Made by a program: the position numbers and the translations under genes. The notes below the pieces were generated by a model, which worked only from the letters and a program-made list of their open reading frames with translations, did not search any database and was not told the origin of the DNA. 64,000 nucleotides of DNA from positions 310,001 through 374,000 of the forward strand of contig CAYQOM010000003.1 of the NCBI GenBank assembly GCA_964419145.1, written 5' to 3'. This stretch comes from UBA2336 sp964419145 (GTDB lineage Bacteria > Bacteroidota > Bacteroidia > Cytophagales > Cyclobacteriaceae). Shown piece after piece: positions 43,858-53,700 of the stretch. The first letter of the stretch is position 1. Each line of letters begins with the position of its first letter.

Positions 43858-44553
43858 ATGATTGAACGCTACAGTTTAACCGCAACCGCAGATGAAGTAG
43901 CCGAGCGATTCGCTGCTGATGTACCCGAGTTTTACAAACCCCGGTATAATGCAGCGCCTACCCAACTGTTACCGGTGATTACCAGTGCTGATCCGCATGG
44001 CCTATCGTTATTCTATTGGGGCCGGCCTCCGCAATTCGCCAAGAACAAATCACTAAGCGAAAAAATCATAAACCTGAGGCAGGAAAACATCATGGAACGT
44101 CCGGTAGTTAAAAAGGCTTTGATGAAATACCGTTGTATTGTTCCGGCCGATGGATTTTATGCATGGAAAAAGTTGGGAAAAAAAACAGCCATACCCTACC
44201 GGTTTACCGCTACTGAAAAGTTATTTTCATTTGCGGGCATGTGGGAGGAATTTGAAGATGAAGGAGGCGCCATGGTACACACCTTCACGATTATTACTCT
44301 TCCCGCCAATGATGCCGTAAATAAAATTACTGATCGCATGCCCATGATCCTCGATAAAAGACTGGAAGCTATCTGGCTGAACCCAGCAGCATCAGAGTCA
44401 ACTATACTGAATGCCTTAATCCCCTACCCGTCTGATAAACTTGAATTGTACCCGGTTTCTCCACGCATTAATGAAACCAAGCTGGATGTCCCTTCACTGA
44501 TCATTCCCACTCCGCCTGCCGATCAACATGGCAACCTGACCTTGTTTGATTAA
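43858..44553 (+). CDS. SRAP-family protein with altered active site
   Basis: 231 residues, clearly SRAP (YedK/HMCES) in fold: RYNAAPTQ, IINLRQEN, YRCIVPADGFYAWKK and ITDRMPMIL are recognisable. Known family members form a DNA-protein crosslink at abasic sites through Cys2, helped by Asn, Glu and His. Here the start is MIERYS (Ile2 instead of Cys2), FYEWK is FYAWK (Ala102) and IHDRMP is ITDRMP (Thr158). Asn72 is kept. An in-frame TAA nine bases upstream excludes a longer start. It has probably lost crosslinking but may still bind DNA. Confidence 0.88.
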   Translation: MIERYSLTATADEVAERFAADVPEFYKPRYNAAPTQLLPVITSADPHGLSLFYWGRPPQFAKNKSLSEKIINLRQENIMERPVVKKALMKYRCIVPADGFYAWKKLGKKTAIPYRFTATEKLFSFAGMWEEFEDEGGAMVHTFTIITLPANDAVNKITDRMPMILDKRLEAIWLNPAASESTILNALIPYPSDKLELYPVSPRINETKLDVPSLIIPTPPADQHGNLTLFD

Positions 44554-44568
44554 TTTACTTTGTCAACT

Positions 44569-44592
44569 ATCAATTGATGTTTATCAATTGAT
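44569..44592. terminator. Two-way hairpin between convergent genes
   Basis: ATCAATTGAT (44569-44578), loop GTTT, then ATCAATTGAT (44583-44592). The arms are palindromic and identical. It lies between the SRAP gene and the lipoprotein gene and probably stops transcripts from both sides, but lacks a clear U tract. Confidence 0.5.
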
Positions 44593-45539
44593 TAAAAACC
44601 ATCATCCTCCTCTTCATCTTTTTTGGCAGGCTCTTCTTCCGGTTGAGGGGTTGTCTTTTTCTTTTTTGCAGCTTTATCTTTTTTCTTGAATAAGTTCAAC
44701 CCTAAACCTTTCTTCTTTTTGGCAGGCGCCTCTTCGGCTACAGTTGTATCCCGTGGCGCATCATCGAATTCATCAAAATTAAATTCATCCATATCGGCTG
44801 ACTGCTGCTTGGTAGAATCTGCCTCAACCGGCTTGGATTTCTTCTTGAATATGTTTTTGAAAAAGCCTTTCAACCCCTTCTTCTCTTTCTTCTTAGCCGC
44901 CCGCGCTTTCTCTTCACCAATCTTCTTGGCCAGTTGTACATCCGGCAATACCAATACATCGCGTAAGTACCACATGTAGTTATCCTGCTCTACATTAAAT
45001 CCAATTTCCTGAACATGATACTGTGGCTTTGCCGGAACACCCGGAACATATACCCGATCATATCTTCCCGTTGTGGAGTCATACGCAATGCTATCGCGAT
45101 ACGCATATTTCAATACACGCACTTCTCGATCCACACTGATTACATATTCCGTTGGTTGTGCTTCAACAGTATCAGCAGGTTGAGTATCCACCACATACGT
45201 ACTGTCGATAATGGATCGTGCAGCCGCATCCAATTCAGATGCCAGTACTTCATCCCCCATCAGTATTGAATCCGGAACAACCGGGTTAACCGGTTTCATC
45301 ACCACGGTTTGAAGGCTGCGGTTCTTTTTCTTGTAGGAGGTCGGCTCTGCAATAAGGAATTTGTTCTTACTGGCTGTTAAAACCTTTGGCGTTGAATCGG
45401 GATTGAAATAGCTGTATTTCTGCCGTAAGGATTCCTTATCGTATATATACGCACTTTGATAGGCAGGGCAAATTACCTTTTGTGTGCAGGCACTCAAAAG
45501 CAGGGTAACTCCAACTACGACAAGAAAAGCCCTGACCAT
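44592..45539 (-). CDS. Hypothetical lipoprotein with charged tail
   Basis: 315 residues with a lipobox LSAC, cysteine at residue 18. About 100 residues of beta-rich sequence (AYIYDKESLRQKYSYF ... VPDSILMGDE) follow, then a low-complexity C-terminus made of Lys/Ala blocks and acidic stretches (KKKEKKG, KKKKTT, EEEPAKKDEEED). That arrangement suggests an envelope protein with an extended, highly charged tail. No named family recognised. Confidence 0.75.
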   Translation of the reverse strand: MVRAFLVVVGVTLLLSACTQKVICPAYQSAYIYDKESLRQKYSYFNPDSTPKVLTASKNKFLIAEPTSYKKKNRSLQTVVMKPVNPVVPDSILMGDEVLASELDAAARSIIDSTYVVDTQPADTVEAQPTEYVISVDREVRVLKYAYRDSIAYDSTTGRYDRVYVPGVPAKPQYHVQEIGFNVEQDNYMWYLRDVLVLPDVQLAKKIGEEKARAAKKKEKKGLKGFFKNIFKKKSKPVEADSTKQQSADMDEFNFDEFDDAPRDTTVAEEAPAKKKKGLGLNLFKKKDKAAKKKKTTPQPEEEPAKKDEEEDDGF

Positions 45540-45555
45540 TTTATAGGTAATCTGA

Positions 45556-45563
45556 CAAAAATA
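45556..45563 (-). promoter_or_regulatory. -7 promoter element (TATTTTTG)
   Basis: Exact TAnnTTTG match 17 bases upstream of the lipoprotein start at 45539, minus strand. No -33 element at the usual distance. Confidence 0.4.
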
Positions 45564-45665
45564 ACGATTTTAAGCAGAAGTAATCCCAATTCGGGTTGAA
45601 ATGTAACCTGCTGATTATCAAATTATTCGAGCCAAACCCCTGATATGTGGGTTCCGGCTGGTAAC

Positions 45666-45902
45666 TCAATAACCAAAGAAATAACGCTTAAGGATGATCA
45701 ACAGACATACCAAAAACATCAGAATGGAGATTTTATTGATGGTATGCATGGCCCGTATGTTGAAACTGTTCGGGCGTGAGGGATCTTTCTTGCGGAAGAA
45801 GTAACCTAATACTTCATTCATCTGAAAAAACTCCTTCAGTCTGTTGCCCTCTTTGGTGGGCGTATTTGGGTTGGTCTCGTTTGTCTTTTCCATCTCAGTC
45901 AT
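45666..45902 (-). CDS. Small membrane protein (DUF6728-like)
   Basis: 78 residues from ATG 45902. A charged, flexible N-terminus is followed by RLKEFFQMNEVLGYFFRKKDPSRPN and one C-terminal membrane helix (ISILMFLVCLLIILKRYFFGY). It resembles small Bacteroidota proteins typically beside ispG. Its start overlaps the ispG stop by eight bases; an alternative Met nine bases later starts just after it. Function unknown. Confidence 0.7.
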   Translation of the reverse strand: MTEMEKTNETNPNTPTKEGNRLKEFFQMNEVLGYFFRKKDPSRPNSFNIRAMHTINKISILMFLVCLLIILKRYFFGY

Positions 45903-47883
45903 GTTCAACAGTTTCGGGTTGAAACCAATTTCCATCTTCTTTAATTAAACCAATCAGTTCATCCACGGCATGCGCAGATGGAACGTTTCGTTTTACTACT
46001 TCTTTACCGCGATATAAGGTTATACGTCCTGGTCCGGAGCCTACATAACCATAGTCAGCATCAGCCATTTCTCCGGGTCCATTCACGATACAACCCATAA
46101 TCCCGATCTTCACTCCTTTTAGATGATCGGTTCGTTTCCGGATCATGGCTGTAGTCTCTTGCAAATCGAATAAGGTGCGGCCGCATGATGGACAAGAAAT
46201 GTACTCTGTCTTCGACATGCGGTTGCGGGTAGCTTGTAAAATTCCAAATGAGGTTTTGTTGGCGATATCAGTCCAGCGCAATTGTTCATCCTTACCTGAA
46301 ATCCCTGTAATACTTGTCATGATGCCATCGCCATAACCATCGATGAACAAGCCTCCGGCATCAGTAGCAGCATAGATACGGAAATTATCTTCCGGAACTG
46401 TAGGATAGGTACGCTGAATAACTACAGGCACATCAATACCCTGTTGCACCAACTCAAAAAATATTCTTCGCAGCTCGGCCATCGCATGCTGATTTTCACT
46501 GTACACTACTGCAATAAGCTTTGGCGTATTTTTCAATAACGTTATAAGCGATTCATTCAAGTGCTGAATGGAAAAACGAACAAAATTTATTTCCGCGTGA
46601 AGCGATTCCGCTTTCAACAATTCATCCGGTGTGAACAGCGGGAGTTTATTAATCTTGTCCTCCGAATTTATCCATCCTGCGTAGTCACGGATTTCTTTCA
46701 ATCCATTGGGCAACATGAAATCAATAGGACGATTTCCGGTATAGACATAATCTGCACCTTGGTCATTCATGCGCCATTTATCAGGCTCCGGAAGATAGAA
46801 ATGCCCGATGCACTTTAAATCCTTATAATCGTTGATGTGTATCTCACTTAAATCAGCAATTACCCGAGGCACATGATGACCTCCACCAAAATTACTTACC
46901 TCGCGTGTTGCTCTTCTGTTATACACAAACGGATTAATGGGAGATTCAGCAACCTCGGTTATGGGTGCATGATTTGAACGGTGCGCATACCTGTCCACCA
47001 TAATCTTTGCCACAGGCGCTTCTACTTCTGGTTCTTCCGTTAACGAAACACGCACCGTATCACCCAAGCCATCTTCCAGCAACGTGCCAATGCCCACAGC
47101 AGATTTAATTCGACCATCTTCACCATCGCCCGCTTCGGTTACACCCAAATGTAATGGATAAGGTTTCAGTCCTTCTTCATCCAGCTTTTGCACCAATAAG
47201 CGATAGGCCTGCACCATCACTTGTGGATTGCTGGCCTTCATGGAAAGCACAATGTTGTAGTATTGCAAATCTTCGCAAATGCGCAAAAACTCAAGCGCTG
47301 ACTCCACCATACCGAGTGGTGTATCGCCATAACGGCTCATAATTCTGTCAGACAGTGAACCGTGATTGGTACCGATTCGCATAGCGGTACCGTACTCTTT
47401 ACAAATCTTTACAAGTGGCGTAAATTTCTTTCGGATGCGATCCAACTCTTCCTGATAAGCAGAGTCGGTATACTCAATTGTCTCGAACCGTTTTTTATCG
47501 GCATAGTTACCCGGATTAACGCGCACCTTCTCAACAATTCTGGCTGCTAGTTCAGCTGCGTTGGGTGTAAAATGTATATCGGCAATAAGCGGCACGGTGT
47601 ATCCGCGCTTACGCAATTCCTTTTTTATCTCATCAAGATTTTGTGCCTCCTTTATACTGGGCGCAGTGATCCGCACATATTCACAACCCGCCTCTACCAT
47701 GCGTATCGTTTGCTCAACCGAACCTAAAGTATCCATGGTGTCCACCGTGGTCATAGACTGGATACGAATGGGATTATTGCCACCCATGGGCACATCGCCT
47801 ATGGTTACTTCAATAGACTTTCTTCGGCTATACTTAACCAGGCTGTTACAATATTGCTTAATGGAGGCGATTTCAGGGCTCAC
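45895..47883 (-). CDS. ispG: 4-Hydroxy-3-methylbut-2-enyl diphosphate synthase, long form
   Basis: [4Fe-4S] enzyme of the MEP isoprenoid pathway. 662 residues against about 370 in E. coli: it has the extra middle domain known from Chlamydia, plants and Bacteroidota. The N-terminal TIM-barrel part starts GDVPMGGNNPIRIQSMTTVDT; the C-terminal cluster domain has CPSCGRTLFDL and GIMGCIVNGPGEM, giving the three cysteines and Glu ligand. Isoprenoids feed menaquinone and haem A side chains. The 47900-47907 element TAAATTTG (minus strand) is a likely -7 box. Confidence 0.96.
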   Translation of the reverse strand: MSPEIASIKQYCNSLVKYSRRKSIEVTIGDVPMGGNNPIRIQSMTTVDTMDTLGSVEQTIRMVEAGCEYVRITAPSIKEAQNLDEIKKELRKRGYTVPLIADIHFTPNAAELAARIVEKVRVNPGNYADKKRFETIEYTDSAYQEELDRIRKKFTPLVKICKEYGTAMRIGTNHGSLSDRIMSRYGDTPLGMVESALEFLRICEDLQYYNIVLSMKASNPQVMVQAYRLLVQKLDEEGLKPYPLHLGVTEAGDGEDGRIKSAVGIGTLLEDGLGDTVRVSLTEEPEVEAPVAKIMVDRYAHRSNHAPITEVAESPINPFVYNRRATREVSNFGGGHHVPRVIADLSEIHINDYKDLKCIGHFYLPEPDKWRMNDQGADYVYTGNRPIDFMLPNGLKEIRDYAGWINSEDKINKLPLFTPDELLKAESLHAEINFVRFSIQHLNESLITLLKNTPKLIAVVYSENQHAMAELRRIFFELVQQGIDVPVVIQRTYPTVPEDNFRIYAATDAGGLFIDGYGDGIMTSITGISGKDEQLRWTDIANKTSFGILQATRNRMSKTEYISCPSCGRTLFDLQETTAMIRKRTDHLKGVKIGIMGCIVNGPGEMADADYGYVGSGPGRITLYRGKEVVKRNVPSAHAVDELIGLIKEDGNWFQPETVEHD

Positions 47884-47899
47884 GGGATGAATTTTACTG

Positions 47900-47907
47900 C
47901 AAATTTA
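47900..47907 (-). promoter_or_regulatory. -7 promoter element of ispG (TAAATTTG)
   Basis: Exact TAnnTTTG match read on the minus strand, 16 bases before the ispG ATG at 47883, implying a very short leader. No -33 TTTG was found. Confidence 0.45.
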
Positions 47908-47945
47908 ACCCTAAACCGGGGGATTTTGTTTCGAATACCGGAAAA

Positions 47946-48644
47946 TCAAATATCGCCTAATTGGGGGCGAATAATCAGCTCTTCCACCACACTTCGGCTG
48001 GAAAGGGCATGCGAGGCATAGATCATATCCGCCACATCCTCCACCTTCATAAAGCGATCATCGGGCAGATCAACCCCTTCCCAGCTGGCCGTTAATGTAG
48101 CCCCGGGCATCACGGCCGTAACCCGTATTCCATGCGGCTTCAATTCTTCGCGCAGGCATTTGGTCATACCCAGCATGGCAAATTTGGTAATGGCATATGA
48201 ACCCCCATTTGGATAGGCCTTTATGCTGGCAATCGAGCCAATATTGAAAATGTGCCCCATGCGGTTTTCTTTCATGGCAGGCAGTAATCCGCGCGTAACG
48301 TGATACGCGCTATACAGGTTTGCCTCTATCATGGCCTCCAGGGCCCCTTCGGCTTCCGTGGAGATTTCTCCCGGGATAAAATAGCCTGCATTATTTACCA
48401 ATACATCAACCGGTCTGTTCAATGTGTTTACAAAATCACAGAAAGCGGTTACCTGTTTGCGCTGCGATACATCGGCTTGTAAGATATGAACCTCTCCCTT
48501 TGAAGATTGCGCATCCTTTAGTTGCTCAAGGTCACTCAGTTTGCGCGCACAGGTGGCTACATCAAAGCCCTGATCCATGAATTTTTCAATCACGGCCCTT
48601 CCAATACCTTTTGTACCGCCTGTAATCACCAATAGTTTACGCAT
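47946..48644 (-). CDS. Short-chain dehydrogenase/reductase
   Basis: 232 residues from ATG 48644 (MRKLLVITGGTKGIGRAV). A much longer upstream frame to 48800 exists but has no SDR similarity and would run into mlaE's leader. Features: cofactor loop TGGTKGIG, NNAGYF, catalytic Ser (NIGSIAS) and YAITK (Tyr-x-x-x-Lys). Classical SDR of unknown substrate. Divergent from mlaE. Confidence 0.9.
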   Translation of the reverse strand: MRKLLVITGGTKGIGRAVIEKFMDQGFDVATCARKLSDLEQLKDAQSSKGEVHILQADVSQRKQVTAFCDFVNTLNRPVDVLVNNAGYFIPGEISTEAEGALEAMIEANLYSAYHVTRGLLPAMKENRMGHIFNIGSIASIKAYPNGGSYAITKFAMLGMTKCLREELKPHGIRVTAVMPGATLTASWEGVDLPDDRFMKVEDVADMIYASHALSSRSVVEELIIRPQLGDI

Positions 48645-48667
48645 ATCAATAGGAGTATTATATTTGG

Positions 48668-48675
48668 TATCTTTG
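48668..48675 (+). promoter_or_regulatory. -7 promoter element of mlaEF (TATCTTTG)
   Basis: Exact TAnnTTTG match 51 bases before the mlaE start codon. No -33 element at the usual distance. Confidence 0.5.
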
Positions 48676-48726
48676 GCAAGATAGTGATAAGACTGTAAGA
48701 ATGCTGATTTACTCACCTGATACTGC

Positions 48727-49473
48727 ATGGGCTTTCTAAAGGAAATCGGGAAATATTTCATGTTTCTCGGGAATCTGTTTGTTAACCGGGAATCGTTCAA
48801 AACGCACTATAAGCTGGTTGTTGATGAATGCCTGTTGATTGGTGTCGACTCTATTCTGCTCTTCGTTCTTGTATCCACCTTTATTGGTGCGGTGTCAACT
48901 GTGCAAACGGCCTTTAACCTGGTGGCTCCATACATTCCGAAATACGTAATATCACAAGTAGTACGTGAAATGACGGTGCTCGAATTGGCCCCTACCGTAA
49001 TGGCTATTGTATATGCCGGAAAAGTTGGATCCAGCATGTCGGGTAACCTAGGTACCATGCGCATTACCGAGCAAATAGATGCGCTGGAAGTAATGGGTAT
49101 CAACTCAATAAACTATTTGGTACTTCCAAAAATTATTGCTTCCCTGCTGATGTACCCTATGCTGGTAATTGTTTCAGGAGTTTGCGCACTAACTGGAGGT
49201 TACCTGGTTGGGGTAATAACCGGTATTCTTGCACCTACGGAATACATTTATGGTATTCGTTATTTATTCAACGAATTCACTGTCACATTTGCACTCATCA
49301 AAGCCATCACCTTCGGGTTTTTAGTGGCGTCCATTTCCTCATACAAAGGTTACTACACAACGGGCGGTGCACTTGAAGTCGGCATTTCAAGTACAAAAGC
49401 AGTAACCACCAGCGTTATCGCCATTCTGTTAGCTGATTATGTTCTAGCACAACTCTTACTTTCTCCGGCATGA
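48727..49473 (+). CDS. mlaE: MlaE-type ABC transporter permease
   Basis: 248-residue inner-membrane permease of the Mla/Mce lipid-transport class. The family signature is the cytoplasmic loop GSSMSGNLGTMRITEQIDAL; other helices include VDSILLFVLVSTFIGAVS and SLLMYPMLVIVSGVCALTG. It moves phospholipids between the membranes with an MCE-domain partner, which is not in this window. The last base of the gene overlaps the mlaF start by four bases (ATGA). Confidence 0.93.
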   Translation: MGFLKEIGKYFMFLGNLFVNRESFKTHYKLVVDECLLIGVDSILLFVLVSTFIGAVSTVQTAFNLVAPYIPKYVISQVVREMTVLELAPTVMAIVYAGKVGSSMSGNLGTMRITEQIDALEVMGINSINYLVLPKIIASLLMYPMLVIVSGVCALTGGYLVGVITGILAPTEYIYGIRYLFNEFTVTFALIKAITFGFLVASISSYKGYYTTGGALEVGISSTKAVTTSVIAILLADYVLAQLLLSPA

Positions 49474-50231
49474 TCGAGATTCAGCATATATCAAAATCAT
49501 TTGGCGATAAACGAATACTCAAAGACATCAGTGGCGTATTCGAAAAAGGTAAACCCAATTTGATCATTGGAGCTTCCGGAACAGGTAAAAGTGTTTTACT
49601 GAAGTGCATTGTTGAATTGGTTAAACCCGATGAAGGTTACGTATTTTTTGATAATCGAAATTTTACAGAAGCAAGCCGTAGTCAGAAGATTGATATCAGG
49701 CGTGAAATCGGTATGCTGTTTCAGGGAGGCGCATTGTTCGATTCCAAAACCGTAGAAGAGAACGTTCGATTTCCGTTAGATATGTTGGCCGTTATGCCAA
49801 AAGATGAAAAAACAGATCGGGTTAACCTGGTGCTGAACCGTGTGGGGCTAAAAAATGCAAATAAAAAAATGCCTTCCGAACTTAGCGGTGGCATGCGAAA
49901 GCGGGTGGGAATTGCACGAGCTATTGTAAACAATCCTAAATATTTATTTTGTGATGAACCAAACTCCGGATTGGATCCTCAAACCTCCATTCTGATCGAT
50001 GAATTAATTCACTCCATCACCTCCGATTACGAAACAACCACCATTGTTGTGACACACGACATGAACTCCGTGATGGGTATTGGTGAAAACATCATGTTCT
50101 TGTATCAGGGAGATAAGCTTTGGGAAGGCGGCAAGGATGACATTACGCACTCAGGAGTAAAAGAGCTGGATGATTTCGTGTTTGCCAACAAAGTCATGAT
50201 TGCTATGCGCGATCAAAATGCCAACTCCTAA
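49470..50231 (+). CDS. mlaF: MlaF-type ABC transporter ATP-binding protein
   Basis: 253 residues. Walker A GASGTGKS, signature LSGGMRKR, Walker B YLFCDEPNSGLDP and the switch histidine in VVTHDMNSVM are all intact. Nearest class is the MlaF/Ttg2A lipid transporter ATPase, consistent with the adjacent mlaE. Translationally coupled to mlaE. Convergent with the DsrE gene, overlapping by four bases. Confidence 0.93.
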   Translation: MIEIQHISKSFGDKRILKDISGVFEKGKPNLIIGASGTGKSVLLKCIVELVKPDEGYVFFDNRNFTEASRSQKIDIRREIGMLFQGGALFDSKTVEENVRFPLDMLAVMPKDEKTDRVNLVLNRVGLKNANKKMPSELSGGMRKRVGIARAIVNNPKYLFCDEPNSGLDPQTSILIDELIHSITSDYETTTIVVTHDMNSVMGIGENIMFLYQGDKLWEGGKDDITHSGVKELDDFVFANKVMIAMRDQNANS

Positions 50232-50764
50232 AATTTAAACCAGGCATAGCCCTTCAATTGGTGGGTGCTTAATACCGTAAGCATGGAAGTCGCAATTTGT
50301 ATTTCCGGAGTGATGTCTTTCCGATCTATGTTACGCGCAATCAATGACTGTCCGCAAACAAAAAGTTTAACACCGGCACGCTGCAATTCCTGATATAACC
50401 CAAGGTTTGGATTCTCGGTTTTATACTTTTCTTTATAGGCCGTGTTGTTTAAAATGGTATAGGCAGCCTCATTGTGCACGGCCACTACAACATGAATCTT
50501 TTCTTTCGGAACACCAGCAGAAGCATGCAGGTTGATCATACGGGCAATGTTATTCAGGCCCAGGTTTAATTCTGCCGGATCAGCACTGCCACCTGCCAGG
50601 TCAATTACAATTTTATACTCAAGGGTTGGGTCTGGTTTCTCAACGGCATCGGTTATCTCAAAAATTCCACCGTAGGTGGGGATTACCGGGAACACTCGTT
50701 CCTGTGCGGATGCACAAACGGATATCATAATCAGGCATGTTGAGATCAATAACTTCAACTTCAT
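50228..50764 (-). CDS. Secreted DsrE-family protein
   Basis: 178 residues with a signal peptide (CLIMISVCASAQ) followed by a DsrE/DsrF-like alpha/beta domain: YKIVIDLAGGSADPAEL, VVVAVHNEAAYTIL, and FVCGQSLI with one cysteine in the position typical of this family. Being periplasmic is unusual for sulfur-relay DsrE proteins but known in Bacteroidota. It starts three bases after the histidine kinase stop, so it is the last gene of that unit. Confidence 0.85.
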   Translation of the reverse strand: MKLKLLISTCLIMISVCASAQERVFPVIPTYGGIFEITDAVEKPDPTLEYKIVIDLAGGSADPAELNLGLNNIARMINLHASAGVPKEKIHVVVAVHNEAAYTILNNTAYKEKYKTENPNLGLYQELQRAGVKLFVCGQSLIARNIDRKDITPEIQIATSMLTVLSTHQLKGYAWFKF

Positions 50765-50767
50765 AGC

Positions 50768-53700
50768 TTATTCATTAATGGGTAATTCAATATAAAACAC
50801 GGTTCCTCTTCCCTGGCTTGATTCAAAATAAATACTGCCGCCCATCTGCTCTATGCCCTGCTTGGCAATGGCCAGTCCCAATCCCGAACCAGATTTTTTT
50901 GTACTGAAGTGCGGCAAAAATATTTTATCCTGAAGCTGCGCATCGATTCCGGTTCCGTTATCCGTAACCGACAATACAATGCGATTCTCCTTTCGCGTTA
51001 CAGCAACTGCCACCTGCAAGTCAACATGCTCCTGCTTGGCTTGCAAACTATTCAGCAGAATATTGGATATAATCCGTTGCAACAATTGCTGATCGGCTTG
51101 AATCCATGCAGACTGAACTTCTGATTTAAACGAAACCGAAATGGTGGCCGCATGTAATTGAATGACGCTCCGAACCAATTCGATCAACTCAACCTTACGC
51201 ATAACCGGCTCAGGCATTTTAGCAAACGTACTGAATGACGAAGCAATTCCATCCAACGTATCCACTTGTGATAATAACGAGGCAATGGTTCGTTTAATTT
51301 TCTCCGCCATTTTTGGGTCTGACTCCTGTATCCGCTCTGCCTGTTGCAGCATGAGTTTCATGGGCGTCAGTGGATTTTTAATTTCGTGTGCTACCTGTTG
51401 CGCAATCTCGCGCCACGCGCGCTCACGTTGATTTCTTTCCAATTCCTGCTTACTGTCGCTCAGGCTGGCCAACATTTGGTTATACTCCCGAACCATAATT
51501 CCAATTTCATCATCAGATGACCACTCCATGGGCTGGTTAGATTGCGTCAAAGAAATCCGACCGAGTTTTTGGGTAATCATGCGTAGCGGAAAAGTCAGCC
51601 ACCGTGATACCCAGTAAGAAATAATGATCAACACCACAAAAATGGCCGTGAAAATGGAGAGAATATTAGCCAGTACGGTAATCTGCATCCGCTCCAACAG
51701 GTATGCCGACTGATAAAATGGAATGCCAATTACCCCAATCAGAGAGCCATCAAGCGGAGAATTCAATGCCGAATAGGCCACAAAGTACCTGAGTGATCCC
51801 ACCTGCTCGTCCATCGTAAATACACGCTCACCCTGCCGAATGCGTTTTAGCGCCAGGGGGTTAATAAAAGGCGCAAGCAATTGATTCTCAAATACCAGGT
51901 TTTGTGTAGTAAAACGAAGTCGCCCTTCGGCTGTAAACAGGTTGGCATCCAGACTGGCCAGCTTTGAAAGCTGAATAAAATTCTGCTCGCTGACTGATTC
52001 ACCAGCCTGCTCGTATTCCATAAAAAGATTACTGACTTCTGACGAGAAGTTTCGGGACTTCACTTCATATTCATTACTGAGTTGTTGCTGATTCGACAGT
52101 GCAGTTAGCCCGAGCGTTATCACACTTACGGTAATGAGTGGAATAAAAAATGCGAGGTTGAGGATAAGTTGTATACGTGTAGCCAACAATGGCTTTTCAT
52201 GTCGAACGTAATCCGCCAGTCCAATGATGATCAGTAAAACCAGCAATACAAAAAGCCCGAGGATGATTAAAAATGAAAAATCAGCTACCCGATAAATCAA
52301 TGAGGGTGTAGGTGATGACACCACAATGCTTCGTCCGGTCGCATCGCGTGTGGCGGTGTGAAGAAATCCGGATTGGACGATCCCATCTTTGAACAAGGCT
52401 TGTTGATCAAGCACGGAGGCAAACCCTGCCCGGTAATTAAATTCTCCCGATTGAACCTGAATTTCATCCTTATTCCAAATGGCATAACTGAATTCCTGCG
52501 CCCGGAACATCTCCTGAAAGCGGTTGTCAACCAACAGCTCCGGGTAAACACTATTCGGAATAACCCGCTTCAGCAATAACTCAAGTACAATATAGCCTGC
52601 GCTAAACTCGCTTCGTTTAATCGGTATAACAGCCAGGTACTTTCGGGCAGATTCATTGTCGGGTCGGTTTATGAAATAAATACCTTCATACGTTGTGCGC
52701 AATGCCTCGCGGTCAAACTCCGAAAGCAAGGATGAGAAATTTTGGGGTCGTGATTCATTCAGCGATTCGCCATTGGTGCCATACAAGTAAATACCTACAT
52801 TGTATTTATTGAAATATCCAGGTATAAATACTTGCCTGACCTTCTGTTTTACAGCCTCACGGTTTGTAAAAGGGCCAGATAATCGGGATTGAATGAAGAA
52901 ATCGGCTGCTACTTTCTCCATCGCTTCAGCTAATAAAAATTCACCAAAGTCATCCCGCTCAATCAAGAATGAATTCGCAAACCGGAATTGCTGCTGTGCA
53001 CGTTCACCAATATTAAAATGATATAAACCCACCAAGCTGGAGGCTGAGAAGAAACCAAGGGCAACAAAAAAATAGGTAAACGTTTGATAGCGGAAAGGCC
53101 TTAGACTTTGGTATAATTTAAAATAAATAATTATCCCCACATAAGCGATGGTGAGGAATAACACGGGTATATAATCCTGCCCGGTAGCTTCATTGATTAA
53201 AACAAAAATCAAAACACCAATGCCACCCGCAATTATTAATCTTACCCGTTTGGCCTCCAGTAGAAACAAGCGCACAAACAATTGAATAAAAACAAATGCA
53301 CTGATCCATGAAAGAATGACAGCCAGAAAAGAAAGTATCCGTAACAAATCGAAGGAAATGGATTCAGAAATATTTAGCGTGATGGCTGAATTATTATAGA
53401 TTGTTTGAATCACCACAAACGGAAACAAACCACTGAACAGAATAACAACAGGTGCCAGCACCAACATCAGCAAATTCATGCCCGATGAATTCAGCTCCAG
53501 AAGTTTCCGTTTTATCCGTTGGGTATATGCTGCGAGTAAAAAACAGAGGATTGTTACCGTGACAGAATTCAATACAAGGTCGCCCAACGAAGGATTAAGT
53601 TCAGAGGACGCAAAAAACTTGGGATCGAACACATCCGAAAAAATAAAATCACCAGGAAATTTGCCGAGGATCATAAACAGGCGCAGCAACACCAACCCAC

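Noticed and set aside
43858..43866. Wrong start of the SRAP gene hiding the MCGR N-terminus
   Set aside because: An in-frame TAA lies nine bases upstream, and no frame gives Cys-Gly before the Arg-Tyr-Ser.
48645..48800. N-terminal extension of the short-chain dehydrogenase to 48800
   Set aside because: The added residues have no SDR similarity and would run through the mlaE promoter and start; MRKLLVITGGTKGIG is the standard beginning.
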